Notes: generated from the letters alone by a model not told the origin. Positions 45,201 to 55,631 are shown, numbered from the stretch's first letter. The stretch is DNA of 64,000 bases from Parapedobacter deserti (GCF_042646065.1 NZ_JBHRTA010000009.1:372001-436000); one strand, 5' to 3'. Translations and numbers: made by a program.

Positions 45201-46181
45201 ATGAGTGCTACAGAAAGTAAACGTTCGGTAATCGTGGGATTGTTTGTGCTGGTGGGCATAGCTATACTGGTTGCTGGCATTTTGGTGCTTGGTGGACAGC
45301 AGAACCGCTTTTCGAAAAATATTCACGTGTCTGCCGTTTTTAATGACGTGAGCGGGCTTAAGCCCGGCAACAATGTTTGGTTTTCCGGTGTAAAAATCGG
45401 GACGATCAAAAGCATTACATTCAAGAATCTTCAACAGGTTGAAATCGTGATGGCTATTGAAGAAAAATCGCGGGAATATATCAGAAAAGACGCTGTAGCC
45501 AAAATCGGGTCGGAAAGTTTTATCGGAAATAAGCTCATCGTAATTGAAGGAGGAAGCGGTGACGTGCCTCCTGTTGAGAGCGGCGATGTGTTGCAAGCGT
45601 CTGCTGACGAAGGGCTGGACGCGATGATGGCAACCTTGCAGACCAATAACAGAAATTTGGTGGAAATCACAGAGAACTTTGGCAAGGTGAGTGCCCGCCT
45701 TGCGCGGGGAGAGGGTACGTTGGGGGCATTAATCAGTGATTCTGCCATGGCCTTGGATATCAAGCGCATGATTCAACACCTGAACCAGACCACAGCCAAC
45801 ACGGCACAGGCATCGTCGGCCCTCAATCAATTGACGGCAAAGCTCAATCAAGAAGGCACACTCATTAACGATTTGCTGACCGATACCGTTATATATGCAA
45901 ATCTTCAGGGCGCTGTTGCCCAACTACAGGGTATCACCCAGACGGCGTCTGCGTTAATGGTGAATTTGAACGAAGCCGCGACTAAGCTGGATGGCGAAAA
46001 TAATGCGGTAGGTGTATTGCTCAACGATCCGGCAGCTGCTGAAAACATTCGGCAAACATTGCAAAATTTGGAGCAGAGCACCGAGAAGCTCGATCAAAAT
46101 ATGGAGGCATTGCAGCACAACTTTTTATTTCGGGGATTTTTCCGGCGGCAAGCACGGCAGGCAGAAAAAGAGACAAAATAA
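45201..46181 (+). CDS. mlaD: MlaD-type MCE-domain protein
   Basis: A 326-residue periplasmic substrate-binding subunit: one N-terminal membrane helix (residues 10-29, IVGLFVLVGIAILVAGILVLGG), a single MCE domain (residues about 38-115, with VKIGTIKSITF and KIGSESFIGNKLIVIEGG) and a long C-terminal helical/coiled region that probably lines or lengthens a lipid tunnel. Being longer than E. coli MlaD (183) is common in Bacteroidota. It is the last gene of the mlaEFD set. Confidence 0.92.
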   Translation: MSATESKRSVIVGLFVLVGIAILVAGILVLGGQQNRFSKNIHVSAVFNDVSGLKPGNNVWFSGVKIGTIKSITFKNLQQVEIVMAIEEKSREYIRKDAVAKIGSESFIGNKLIVIEGGSGDVPPVESGDVLQASADEGLDAMMATLQTNNRNLVEITENFGKVSARLARGEGTLGALISDSAMALDIKRMIQHLNQTTANTAQASSALNQLTAKLNQEGTLINDLLTDTVIYANLQGAVAQLQGITQTASALMVNLNEAATKLDGENNAVGVLLNDPAAAENIRQTLQNLEQSTEKLDQNMEALQHNFLFRGFFRRQARQAEKETK

Positions 46182-46214
46182 CGTTGGTAACGGGGAGTAC
46201 GAGCGTTGACTTTT

Positions 46215-47534
46215 CTAATGGTGTAATAATTCAGGCAGTTCAATAGCCTCCATTTCACCGTTATCGGTTATCGCAGTGAATCTCATAGGCACCACTTCAT
46301 TTACCAATAGCGGGTCGTATGGCGTGCGCACCTTTATGTAATTTCGGCTGAAACCTTGCATGTATCCGTCTTTAATGTCCCCTTCAAAAAGCACTTCGCC
46401 CTTTTTACCCAATTGGTTTTCGTAAAACGCCCTGCGCTTTTTCTCTGAAAGTATATGCAGCATATTGCTACGTTCATTTCGTTGGGTTCCGGGTACGGCG
46501 CCCTCCATTTGCGCAGCGATCGTGTTTTCGCGCTCCGAATAGGTGAATACGTGCAGGTAAGTAACGTCGAGGTTATTAAGGAAATGATAGGTGTCTAAGA
46601 AATCTTCCAGCGTTTCTCCGGGAAAGCCGACAATAACATCAACACCGATGCAGCAGTCAGGCATCAGTGCCTTGATTTTTGCCACCCGGCTTGCATATAA
46701 TTCCCTTTTGTAGCGTCGCCGCATCATTCCTAGTATCCTATTGGAGCCGGACTGTAATGGTATATGGAAGTGAGGAACAAAACGGCAAGACCGGGCTACA
46801 AATTCGATGATTTCGTCGCTAAGTAGATTGGGTTCAATAGACGATATCCGAAAACGATCTATCCTGTTTACACCATCTAGGGCTTTCACGAGATCGAAGA
46901 AACGTTCTTTACGCTCCCCTTCGCGTATTCCAAAGTCACCGATATTCACCCCTGTAAGCACAATCTCCTTTACACCAGAGGCCGCAATGCTTTCTGCTTG
47001 TTGCACAATATCGTGAATCGCTCCGCTTCGGCTAGCGCCCCTTGCCAACGGAATGGTGCAGAACGTGCAGGAGTAGTCACATCCATCTTGTACCTTGAGA
47101 AACGTGCGGGTGCGGTCACCTATCGAAAATGCAGAGACGAATTGATTAATTTCGCCAATCGGCGCATTATGTACAATTGCCTTGGGTTGTTTGGTCAAGT
47201 CATTGATATGGTCAACGATATTGAACTTTTCAGCAGCGCCCAAGACGAGATCTACGCCCGGGATTTGGGTAATTTCCTGAGGTTTCAACTGTGCATAGCA
47301 CCCCACGACAACTATATATGCGTTTGGTGAGTGATTTAGGGCCTCCCGCACTACTTTTCGGCACTTTTTATCGGCATTGTCTGTGACTGAGCATGTATTG
47401 ATCACATAGATGTCCGCCTGGGTGTTGAAGGGTTTCGTTTCATATCCTGCGTTCTGGAACACACGGCCAATGGATGATGTTTCTGAAAAATTCAGTTTAC
47501 ATCCTAAGGTATAAAAAGCGACTCTTCTGCTCAT
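46215..47534 (-). CDS. mtaB: tRNA t6A37 methylthiotransferase MtaB
   Basis: Radical-SAM enzyme that converts t6A37 to ms2t6A37 in tRNAs reading ANN codons. The 439-residue protein has the N-terminal UPF0004 domain with cluster cysteines Cys12, Cys48 and Cys79, the radical-SAM motif CDYSCTFC (Cys152, Cys156, Cys159), and a C-terminal TRAM domain (residues about 370-439). The start at 47534 (MSRRVAFYTLGCKLN) is typical. It follows the lipoprotein, tRNA-Val and their terminators on the same strand. Confidence 0.94.
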   Translation of the reverse strand: MSRRVAFYTLGCKLNFSETSSIGRVFQNAGYETKPFNTQADIYVINTCSVTDNADKKCRKVVREALNHSPNAYIVVVGCYAQLKPQEITQIPGVDLVLGAAEKFNIVDHINDLTKQPKAIVHNAPIGEINQFVSAFSIGDRTRTFLKVQDGCDYSCTFCTIPLARGASRSGAIHDIVQQAESIAASGVKEIVLTGVNIGDFGIREGERKERFFDLVKALDGVNRIDRFRISSIEPNLLSDEIIEFVARSCRFVPHFHIPLQSGSNRILGMMRRRYKRELYASRVAKIKALMPDCCIGVDVIVGFPGETLEDFLDTYHFLNNLDVTYLHVFTYSERENTIAAQMEGAVPGTQRNERSNMLHILSEKKRRAFYENQLGKKGEVLFEGDIKDGYMQGFSRNYIKVRTPYDPLLVNEVVPMRFTAITDNGEMEAIELPELLHH

Positions 47535-47573
47535 TTTCAATGGCAAAAATACGGGAAAAAGCACGAATAACCT

Positions 47574-47604
47574 AAAAAAAGAAAACCCGGCCGAAATAGC
47601 CGGG
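47574..47604 (-). terminator. Rho-independent terminator of tRNA-Val
   Basis: The stem CCCGGC/GCCGGG with a seven-base loop is followed on the minus strand by TTTTCTTTTTTT. It lies six bases 3' of tRNA-Val and separates it from mtaB. Confidence 0.85.
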
Positions 47605-47609
47605 GATTG

Positions 47610-47684
47610 TGGGAAATACAGGGCTCGAACCTGTGACCCCTACCTTGTCGAGGTAGTGCTCTGAACCAACTGAGCTAATTTCCC
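47610..47684 (-). tRNA. tRNA-Val (GAC) with C33
   Basis: The minus strand folds as a 75-base cloverleaf: acceptor GGGAAAT/ATTTCCC with discriminator A, D arm GCTCAGTTGGTTCAGAGC, anticodon stem CTACC/GGTAG, T arm with GTTCGAGCC. The anticodon loop reads TCGACAA, so the anticodon is GAC (Val) and position 33 is C instead of the almost universal U33. Everything else is well paired, so it looks functional. CCA is not encoded. Confidence 0.85.
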
Positions 47685-47758
47685 TTGACGGGACAAAAAT
47701 AGTGTTTTTTGCGGAGGCTACAAATGAATGTGTATTTTTGTGTTGATCCATTAAACTA

Positions 47759-47787
47759 AAATAACCGCCTTACTAAGGCGGTTATTT
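47759..47787 (-). terminator. bidirectional terminator after the small lipoprotein gene
   Basis: An 11-bp perfect stem (AAATAACCGCC with GGCGGTTATTT) has a seven-base loop. It is 20 bases downstream of the lipoprotein stop on the minus strand. Confidence 0.85.
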
Positions 47788-47807
47788 AATGAAATTGCTT
47801 TCGTAGG

Positions 47808-48008
47808 CTACAACCTGTTTCTGTCTCTGCCTAACGTATCGTCCATCAACGTGTCATTCATGGTGGTATCAGTGGGGGGGATGGGAGCCGCGGGGCTACC
47901 AAAGGTGGTCGTGTCATCGTTTCTTTGATTGTTCTGTCCTGTATTGTCACAGGATGCTAAAAATCCCACCACTACGAGGGCGATTGCTGATAATGTTACT
48001 TTTTTCAT
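47808..48008 (-). CDS. small lipoprotein
   Basis: A 66-residue predicted lipoprotein: signal MKKVTLSAIALVVVGFLASC with lipobox LASC (Cys20), then a hydrophilic tail rich in Asn, Asp, Thr and Pro (PAAPIPPTDTTMNDTLMDD). No family recognised; the mature part is only about 46 residues and probably disordered. It has its own terminator and no operon partner. Short Asp/Thr-rich lipoproteins of this type are common in Sphingobacteriaceae. The region 48009-48238 upstream holds nothing I can identify. Confidence 0.75.
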   Translation of the reverse strand: MKKVTLSAIALVVVGFLASCDNTGQNNQRNDDTTTFGSPAAPIPPTDTTMNDTLMDDTLGRDRNRL

Positions 48009-48238
48009 GTTACGAAGGTGTTTAGTTAAAAATATGCTATTAATATTGCTTGTGCTTTGTTATGTTTTTATTATACCTTAGGTAACATTTAAGCGGGGAA
48101 AAGGTTTTTTATAATCGTGTTGGGCTGGTGGAGTGCAACCTACGAAAGCTTGACACAAAGGTTCACATTCCTTTCTAATCTTTCTGGCGGTGCCATTTTG
48201 ATATTGATGTTGATGTGAATTGAAAAAGTGAGGCGAAA

Positions 48239-48273
48239 AAAAACCTGACTTATTTATGCAATAAATCAGGTTT
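48239..48273 (-). terminator. Rho-independent terminator of tRNA-Phe
   Basis: The outer stem AAACCTGA/TCAGGTTT plus the inner TTTAT/ATAAA form a hairpin that is followed on the minus strand by a T run. It begins two bases 3' of tRNA-Phe. Confidence 0.8.
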
Positions 48274-48275
48274 AG

Positions 48276-48349
48276 TGGTACCAGCTGGAATCGAACCAGC
48301 GACACAAGGATTTTCAGTCCTTTGCTCTACCAACTGAGCTATGGTACCC
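48276..48349 (-). tRNA. tRNA-Phe (GAA)
   Basis: The minus strand forms a canonical 74-base cloverleaf: acceptor GGGTACC/GGTACC with discriminator A, D arm GCTCAGTTGGTAGAGC, anticodon stem AAGGA/TCCTT with loop CTGAAAA (anticodon GAA), T arm GCTGGTTCGATTCCAGC. U33 is present here, unlike in the neighbouring tRNA-Val. Confidence 0.96.
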
Positions 48350-48510
48350 TTCCGCAGTCAACGATATCGTTGTTTTGGGACTGCAAATGTAGCGCCTTTT
48401 TTTATTTCCGAAAACTTTTTTCAAAAAATTTTTCCTTTAGCAGACCAAAACGCTGATTGCGTTGAGGATAAAATGACATGGCAGGAACATGGCCATAATA
48501 AAAATAGCCG

Positions 48511-48518
48511 TATCTTTG
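48511..48518 (+). promoter_or_regulatory. sigma-A -7 box for mnmA
   Basis: TATCTTTG matches TAnnTTTG exactly, 16 bases before the mnmA ATG. No -33 TTG at normal spacing. Confidence 0.5.
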
Positions 48519-48534
48519 CATTTTATTAACAGCA

Positions 48535-49626
48535 ATGAGTAAGAGAGGTAGAGTTTTGGTGGCTATGAGCGGTGGCGTGGACAGCTCGGTCGCCGCTGTG
48601 ATGCTGCATGAGCAGGGATATGAGGTGATTGGACTGACGATGAAGACATGGGACTATGCTTCGTCCGGAGGCGGGTCGTCGAAGGAAACCGGTTGTTGTA
48701 GCTTGGACAGCATCAATGACGCACGCGCATTAGCCGTATCCTACGGATTTCCGCACTATATTTTGGATATTCGGGGAGAATTTGGTGACTTCGTTATTGA
48801 CAATTTTGTTGATGAATACCTAGCTGGCCGTACACCTAACCCGTGTGTACTTTGTAATACGCATATCAAATGGGAAGCGCTGCTTAAACGGGCGGATAAG
48901 CTCGACTGTGAATTCATCGCAACGGGGCATTATGCCAACATCCGGCAGCAGGACAACAGCCGTTATGTGATTTCGAAAGGCCGAGACACCCACAAAGACC
49001 AGTCATATGTACTGTGGGGTGTATCGCAGGAAAACCTCGCGCGTACCCAATTCCCGCTGGGCCGCTATACGAAGGCCGAAATTCGACAAATGGCGGCCGA
49101 AATGGGGCAGTTAGAGCTGGCTAATAAGTCGGAAAGCTACGAGATTTGTTTTGTGCCAGATAACGACTACCGTGCATTCCTCCGAAACCGTGTACATAAC
49201 ATTGATGAACGGATAGGACCTGGAAACTTTGTACTTGCTGATGGTACTGTGGTTGGCCAGCATCAAGGTTATCCTTACTATACGGTAGGCCAGCGCAAGG
49301 GCCTCGGCATTGCATTGGGACGACCAGTCTTCGTTACTCAACTATTGCCGGAAAGCAATACTGTGGTGTTGGGTGATGAGCATGAACTGCAGCGGCAGGA
49401 GGCTTTCGTGAAAAATGTGAATCTTGTGAAATACGCATCTATTGAGCAGCCGATGGAGGCCGTTACGAAAATTCGTTATAAGGACGCTGGTATGACCAGC
49501 ACCATTGCCCAGGTGGGTGAAAAGATTAAAGTTGACTTCCACCATGTTGTAAAGGGAATAGCTCCGGGGCAATCCGCTGTATTTTACGAAGGGGACGATT
49601 TGCTTGGCGGCGGTTTTTTGATGTGA
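48535..49626 (+). CDS. mnmA: tRNA-specific 2-thiouridylase
   Basis: Thiolates U34 of tRNA-Lys, -Glu and -Gln. The 363-residue protein has the PP-loop AMSGGVDSS (10-18), the catalytic Cys104 and nearby Cys107 in NPCVLCN, and the second catalytic Cys205 in SYEICFVPD, all needed for the persulfide mechanism, plus a C-terminal beta-barrel (residues about 215-363). Length and layout match MnmA. It is monocistronic and ends at a strong bidirectional terminator shared with gapA. Confidence 0.97.
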   Translation: MSKRGRVLVAMSGGVDSSVAAVMLHEQGYEVIGLTMKTWDYASSGGGSSKETGCCSLDSINDARALAVSYGFPHYILDIRGEFGDFVIDNFVDEYLAGRTPNPCVLCNTHIKWEALLKRADKLDCEFIATGHYANIRQQDNSRYVISKGRDTHKDQSYVLWGVSQENLARTQFPLGRYTKAEIRQMAAEMGQLELANKSESYEICFVPDNDYRAFLRNRVHNIDERIGPGNFVLADGTVVGQHQGYPYYTVGQRKGLGIALGRPVFVTQLLPESNTVVLGDEHELQRQEAFVKNVNLVKYASIEQPMEAVTKIRYKDAGMTSTIAQVGEKIKVDFHHVVKGIAPGQSAVFYEGDDLLGGGFLM

Positions 49627-49684
49627 GGCGATTAACTAAGCAACCGTGGAAGTGGTTAATAAAGTGAGTTGTTCAACAAACAAT

Positions 49685-49718
49685 AAGCAAAAGGCTTCAT
49701 ATGAGAAGCCTTTTGCTT
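49685..49718. terminator. bidirectional terminator between mnmA and gapA
   Basis: A 14-bp perfect stem (AAGCAAAAGGCTTC with GAAGCCTTTTGCTT) has a six-base loop. It lies between two convergent genes and has A/T tracts on both sides. Confidence 0.92.
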
Positions 49719-49741
49719 GGTGATCTGCCGATCGGGCGGTT

Positions 49742-51587
<1,846 letters not shown>

Positions 51588-51591
<4 letters not shown>

Positions 51592-52571
51592 ATCGATAAA
51601 ACTTCCATCATTTCAAGCATGTCCTCACTCAATTTGAACACCTTTTTGTTCAACACCTCCTCAAGGGAGGTGGTCTTAATCTCATTTCCCCGCAGCCCCA
51701 CCATTACCCTTGTTTCACCGGCCAGCAGGTACCTGACAGCAGCAAAACCAAGCCTACTGGCCAGTACACGATCGAAGCTACTGGGGGATCCCCCTCGTTG
51801 AAGATGGCCGAGTATGGTGACTTTGGTGTCGTAAAAGTCGAACCTTGCTTTGACCTCCTTAGCCACATTGTAAGCGCCTCCATTTTCTTCCCCCTCTGCT
51901 ACAATAACGATTGTAGAGGATTTTTTGCTGTTAGCCGCATCCTCCAATTGGTTGCACAGCTCTTTAATGCCTGTCGATTTTTCCGGCAGCAATATCGCCT
52001 CTGCGCCACCAGCAATTCCTGCGTTCAAGGCGATGCAGCCAGAGTCGCGGCCCATTACCTCTACAAAAAATAGGCGGTCATGTGAAGCGGCCGTGTCCCG
52101 TATTTTGTCTATGGCTTCGATGACAGTATTGGTCGCAGTGTCGTAGCCCAGCGTGAAATCAGATCCATACAAGTCGTTATCTATCGTGCCGGGGATGCAT
52201 ATCACGGGGATGTCGTGCTCGCGGGAAAAGATTTCAGCACCGGTAAAAGTACCGTCCCCACCAATAGCGATGAGCCCATCAATGCCGGCTGCTTTGATAT
52301 TGTCATATGCCTGTTTCCTTCCCTCTGGCGTACGAAACGCTTGGCATCGAGCTGTTTTGAGAATGGTGCCGCCCAACTGGATGATGTTGCTCACGGAGCG
52401 GCTATTCATCTCCTGAAAATTAGCGTCGATCATCCCTTGATAGCCATGATATATGCCTACCACAGATTTGCCGGCATGTAGAGCGGTCCGTACCGCTGCT
52501 CGTATGCATGCGTTCATGCCGGGGGCATCGCCGCCTGAGGTAAATATTCCGACTTTTGTTATGCGTTGCAC
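51588..52571 (-). CDS. pfkA: ATP-dependent 6-phosphofructokinase
   Basis: Glycolytic enzyme of 327 residues that phosphorylates fructose 6-phosphate. Bacterial PfkA motifs are all present: IFTSGGDAPGMNACIRA (nucleotide loop), IGGDGTFTGA (ATP site), PGTIDNDLYGSDFTLGYDTA split around the catalytic Asp, and EVMGRDSGCIAL. First gene of the operon with the kinase-like gene and gapA. It is divergent from a Nudix-type regulator with 102 bases between, containing an inverted repeat. Confidence 0.96.
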
Positions 52572-52583
52572 TTTTCTAATAGT

Positions 52584-52591
52584 TATCTTTG
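52584..52591 (+). promoter_or_regulatory. candidate -7 box for the Nudix regulator gene
   Basis: TATCTTTG matches TAnnTTTG. The inverted repeat at 52610-52632 would then lie in the leader of the regulator mRNA. On the other strand TAAATTTG (52679-52686) is a possible -7 box for pfkA, placing the repeat in both transcripts' leaders. Confidence 0.4.
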
Positions 52592-52609
52592 TAAATTAGC
52601 AGCACGAAT

Positions 52610-52632
52610 ATAGTGTGTATTTGTTACACTAT
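52610..52632. promoter_or_regulatory. inverted repeat between pfkA and the Nudix regulator (candidate operator)
   Basis: ATAGTGT (52610-52616), a nine-base spacer and ACACTAT (52626-52632) form a perfect 7-bp palindrome of about two helical turns, a usual size for a dimeric regulator site. The divergent placement makes the Nudix-winged-helix protein the obvious candidate to bind it (inference). Confidence 0.45.
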
Positions 52633-52673
52633 CGAAATTTTCAAGAATATTTTTTTATACTTGAAAGGTTTAA

Positions 52674-53423
52674 GTGAGCAAATTTAGTAAAAATTGGTCA
52701 ATTAATAAACAAATAATCAAAGCTTTGCAAGCAAATTTACCACATTTACAGTCCACATTTACTGCAGATTGCGTTATTTTTGGGTTCCATGAAGGGGAAT
52801 TAAAAGTCCTGTTGATCGAACGCAATGAATATCCGTTCAAAGGGTGGTGGGCGCTCCCCGGATTTTTTGTAGAGCATAACGAAACCATAGATGATGCCGT
52901 GAAGCGTATTTTGTATGAGCATACCGGCCTTCGGGGCATTTACATGGAGCAGCTATATACGTTTGGCGATTTGAGAAGGCATCCCCAAGGGCGCATCATC
53001 ACGGTAGCATATTATGCTTTGGTTCGTTTGGATGATCTTAAAAGCCAACCTGAGCCGGTGACAGACTACGCAAAGCAGGCCGTATGGCATCCGCTGAATG
53101 ATCTTCCTGAGCTGGCTTTCGACCATCAGCATATTATCGAAAAAAGCATTCTGAAGGTAAGACGTAAAATAAGTTATAGCCCCATCGCTTTTGAACTGCT
53201 GCCTGAAAAATTTACGCTTACCCAATTGCAACAGCTCTATGAGGCCATATGGGGCCGCAAGTTAGACAAGCGGAACTTCCGGAAAAAGATGTTAAATTAT
53301 AACATTTTAAAAGAACTTCCGGAATTTCAGCGCGGCGTGTCCTACCGCGCAGCGCGCTTATATAAACTCGACAAGCGAAAATATGCTAGGGTCTTCCAAA
53401 ACGAACTGACTTTTTCCAGATAA
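52674..53423 (+). CDS. Nudix-domain winged-helix transcriptional regulator (NrtR/AraR-like)
   Basis: A 249-residue protein: Nudix fold at residues about 28-165 and a C-terminal winged helix at about 170-240 (LTLTQLQQLYEAIWG, KRNFRKKMLNYNILKEL). This is the layout of NrtR-type regulators, where the Nudix domain senses a sugar or nucleotide. The Nudix box is degenerate: the usual RExxEExG reads RILYEHTG (78-85), so two catalytic glutamates are not conserved and it should bind rather than hydrolyse. Start is GTG at 52674, immediately after an in-frame stop. It is divergent from pfkA. In Bacteroides a similar protein controls arabinose genes; here glycolysis control is suggested by position. Confidence 0.87.
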   Translation: MSKFSKNWSINKQIIKALQANLPHLQSTFTADCVIFGFHEGELKVLLIERNEYPFKGWWALPGFFVEHNETIDDAVKRILYEHTGLRGIYMEQLYTFGDLRRHPQGRIITVAYYALVRLDDLKSQPEPVTDYAKQAVWHPLNDLPELAFDHQHIIEKSILKVRRKISYSPIAFELLPEKFTLTQLQQLYEAIWGRKLDKRNFRKKMLNYNILKELPEFQRGVSYRAARLYKLDKRKYARVFQNELTFSR

Positions 53424-53563
53424 CCGATATTATTCTATTCAGATCAATAATTCTTGCGATATCCACTGCCATAGGGCTGTCACCATACGCTTGTTCCTTT
53501 GCACAGCGGATTGTAAACGCCGTGTCATAAGAAGGGGGCATGCTTAGAAAAGCCAAATTTTAC

Positions 53564-53594
53564 TTTGGTATATAATATTGATGTTTTACTTTTG
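53564..53594 (+). promoter_or_regulatory. sigma-A promoter of the rightward tetR-tolC-MFP-RND operon
   Basis: TTTG (53564-53567), a 19-base spacer and TACTTTTG (53587-53594) match TTTG-N19-TAnnTTTG perfectly. It overlaps the left arm of the inverted repeat at 53584-53625. The remainder of 53424-53563 shows nothing else. Confidence 0.7.
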
Positions 53595-53625
53595 ACCGAT
53601 TTTTAAAAATAGTCAAACAGTAAAA
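53584..53625. promoter_or_regulatory. near-palindrome overlapping the operon promoter (candidate TetR operator)
   Basis: Arms TTTTACT-TTTGAC (53584-53596) and GTCAAAC-AGTAAAA (53612-53625) differ by a single inserted base, and the centre is the palindrome ATTTTTAAAAAT (53599-53610). The element covers the -7 box and expected transcription start and ends 13 bases before the tetR ATG, ideal for autorepression. Confidence 0.6.
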
Positions 53626-53638
53626 TGGTACAAATCGG

Positions 53639-54256
53639 ATGACAGACGATAAGCAGGATCAGATTTTAAACGCAGCATTACGGCGGTTTTCTCATTTTGG
53701 TATTGCCAAAACCTCCATGAGCGAGATCGCCGAAGATTTGAAGTTGTCAAAAGCCAATCTGTATTATTACTTCCCAGACAAGTTCTCGTTAATAGAAGCG
53801 ATCGCTTATCGAATTATCGAAGAAACCGAAATTGTGGTTAAACAGGCGTTTGAAACAATCCCCGATACATTGGGCTTACTCATCCGGATGCTGGACATCA
53901 AGAAAGAGTATCTCGAAAAGTATTACATGCTTGTTCTCGACCTTCATGAAATGAATATGAATGACGAGCGATGGCTGAAATTGTTCAAACAGCTGTTTCA
54001 ACGTGAACTGGATACGACGGCGAGGATATTTGAGAATGGAATAAAACGTAACGAACTTGTAACATTTGATGTTTCTGCTACGTCTGAACTATACGTTTCC
54101 GTGATGCGGGGCTTGACTATGTTTTGTAACCACACCACGCCGCACGCGATCATTAACAAGGATGAATTGTACCGTATTATCGAGAAGCAAAAACGCGCTG
54201 CCACCGTCTTTATCAATGGCATCAGAAATAACGATAGAAGCAATTTAAATGAATAA
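53639..54256 (+). CDS. TetR-family regulator of the second RND operon
   Basis: A 205-residue repressor with the HTH domain at residues about 5-50 (FGIAKTSMSEIAEDL, SKANLYYYFPDKFSLIEAI) and a helical ligand-binding domain. First gene of the operon; its stop overlaps the tolC start by eight bases. A palindrome over the promoter suggests it represses its own operon. It is not closely similar to the other TetR protein in this window beyond the HTH pattern. Confidence 0.92.
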   Translation: MTDDKQDQILNAALRRFSHFGIAKTSMSEIAEDLKLSKANLYYYFPDKFSLIEAIAYRIIEETEIVVKQAFETIPDTLGLLIRMLDIKKEYLEKYYMLVLDLHEMNMNDERWLKLFKQLFQRELDTTARIFENGIKRNELVTFDVSATSELYVSVMRGLTMFCNHTTPHAIINKDELYRIIEKQKRAATVFINGIRNNDRSNLNE

Positions 54257-55613
54257 TTCAACGATGAATATACGATTAATTTTAGTAGCCGTATTTATTG
54301 GTCTATGGGCAAATCTCTCGGCCCAAGAGGTGTTGACCTTGAAGGATGCGCTGAATTACGCCTTGAATAACAGCGAAGCAGTGCGTAAAGCTCGTCTCGA
54401 AATCGAAAATGGCAAACACGTTGTAGCTGAAACTAGGGCTTCTGCATTACCTCAGATTGAAGCGGTCAGTACGCTGACTAACAATTTGCTGGTTCAGCAG
54501 TTCGTCTTGCCTGCCGAATTCATGGGAGGAACTCCCGGGGAATTTATTGCCATAGCGGCAGGTCAAACTTGGAATGCCATGTCACAGGTGCAATTGAATC
54601 AGCAAATATTTAATCAACAGGTTTTTACTGGCTTAAAAGCGGCAAGAAGTTCGGCAGAATACTTTCGCATCGCCGCTCAACTGGCCGAGGAAAACCTGAT
54701 CCAACAGGTGGCCACTAACTATTATCAGGTGATCATCACACGGCAACAACTGCAGGTGATCGATGCAAATATTGAACGGGTATCCCAATTAGAGACGACT
54801 ACAAGCTCCCAATACGAGCTAGGTTTGGCCAAAAAGATTGATCTTGATCGGATAAAGGTAAATAAAAGCAATTTGCTTGCCCAACGAGAACAATTGGTAT
54901 ATGCAATAACGCAACAGCAGAACTTGCTCAAATACTATATGGGCATGCCGATTGCACAGGAAATTGTCATTCCGGGCACTGAAGCGGAACGCTTGGAGCG
55001 CGAAGCTGTGGCTAGTTTGGAAGATGGAGACTTCCGCGTAGAGCGGTTGCTCGATTTCCAAGTGTTGAAAAAACAGGAAGAACTCCTTGGTTTGCAGCGC
55101 AAAGCGTATCTGGCTGAATATTATCCTACCTTATCGCTGAGCGGCAACTACATGTATAATACACAGAGTGACAGGTTCAATCTTTATACGCCCCGGGCGC
55201 TGTCATTTGACATGTCGGCGGTGACGCTAAACCTCCGCATCCCGATTTTCGACGGGCACGCAAGACGGTCCAGGGTTAGGCAGGCTGATGTTGAATTGCA
55301 AAAAATTCACGAAGACCTGAGGAGCACGTCAAACGCATTGACTATGGCTTACGAAAATGCCAAGATACAGATTAAGAATAGCCTGAACACGATCGAAACG
55401 CAACGCACAAATAAGGAATTCGCCGAAGAAGTGTTCAACAGTACCCAAAACAACTATCAAAACGGGTTGGCCAGTCTAACCGATTTGCTCACCGCCGAAA
55501 CGGACTTGGTAGTCGCGCAGAACAGCTATAATGAGGCTTTGCTGAATTACAAAGTTGCGCAAATCGAACTGGTCAAGTCAAACGGACAAATCAAATCACT
55601 GGTAAACGAATAA
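54249..55613 (+). CDS. TolC-family outer-membrane efflux protein (second system)
   Basis: A 454-residue channel protein with a signal peptide (cleaved after NLSAQ) and two helical-pair repeats; recognisable stretches are LKDALNYALNNSEAVRKAR, SSQYELGLAKKIDLDRIKV and NNYQNGLASLTDLLTAETDL, each split by length. The first ATG (54249) overlaps tetR; an internal ATG at 54264 (MNIRLILVAVF) gives the tidier signal peptide and may be the true start. It is followed by the MFP gene after 18 bases. Confidence 0.92.
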   Translation: MNNSTMNIRLILVAVFIGLWANLSAQEVLTLKDALNYALNNSEAVRKARLEIENGKHVVAETRASALPQIEAVSTLTNNLLVQQFVLPAEFMGGTPGEFIAIAAGQTWNAMSQVQLNQQIFNQQVFTGLKAARSSAEYFRIAAQLAEENLIQQVATNYYQVIITRQQLQVIDANIERVSQLETTTSSQYELGLAKKIDLDRIKVNKSNLLAQREQLVYAITQQQNLLKYYMGMPIAQEIVIPGTEAERLEREAVASLEDGDFRVERLLDFQVLKKQEELLGLQRKAYLAEYYPTLSLSGNYMYNTQSDRFNLYTPRALSFDMSAVTLNLRIPIFDGHARRSRVRQADVELQKIHEDLRSTSNALTMAYENAKIQIKNSLNTIETQRTNKEFAEEVFNSTQNNYQNGLASLTDLLTAETDLVVAQNSYNEALLNYKVAQIELVKSNGQIKSLVNE

Positions 55614-55631
55614 TCATCATCAATTTAACAT

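Noticed and set aside
48078..48305. 75-codon minus-strand open frame next to tRNA-Phe
   Set aside because: It runs through the tRNA-Phe gene and its terminator, and the protein has no recognisable features; the tRNA explains the sequence.
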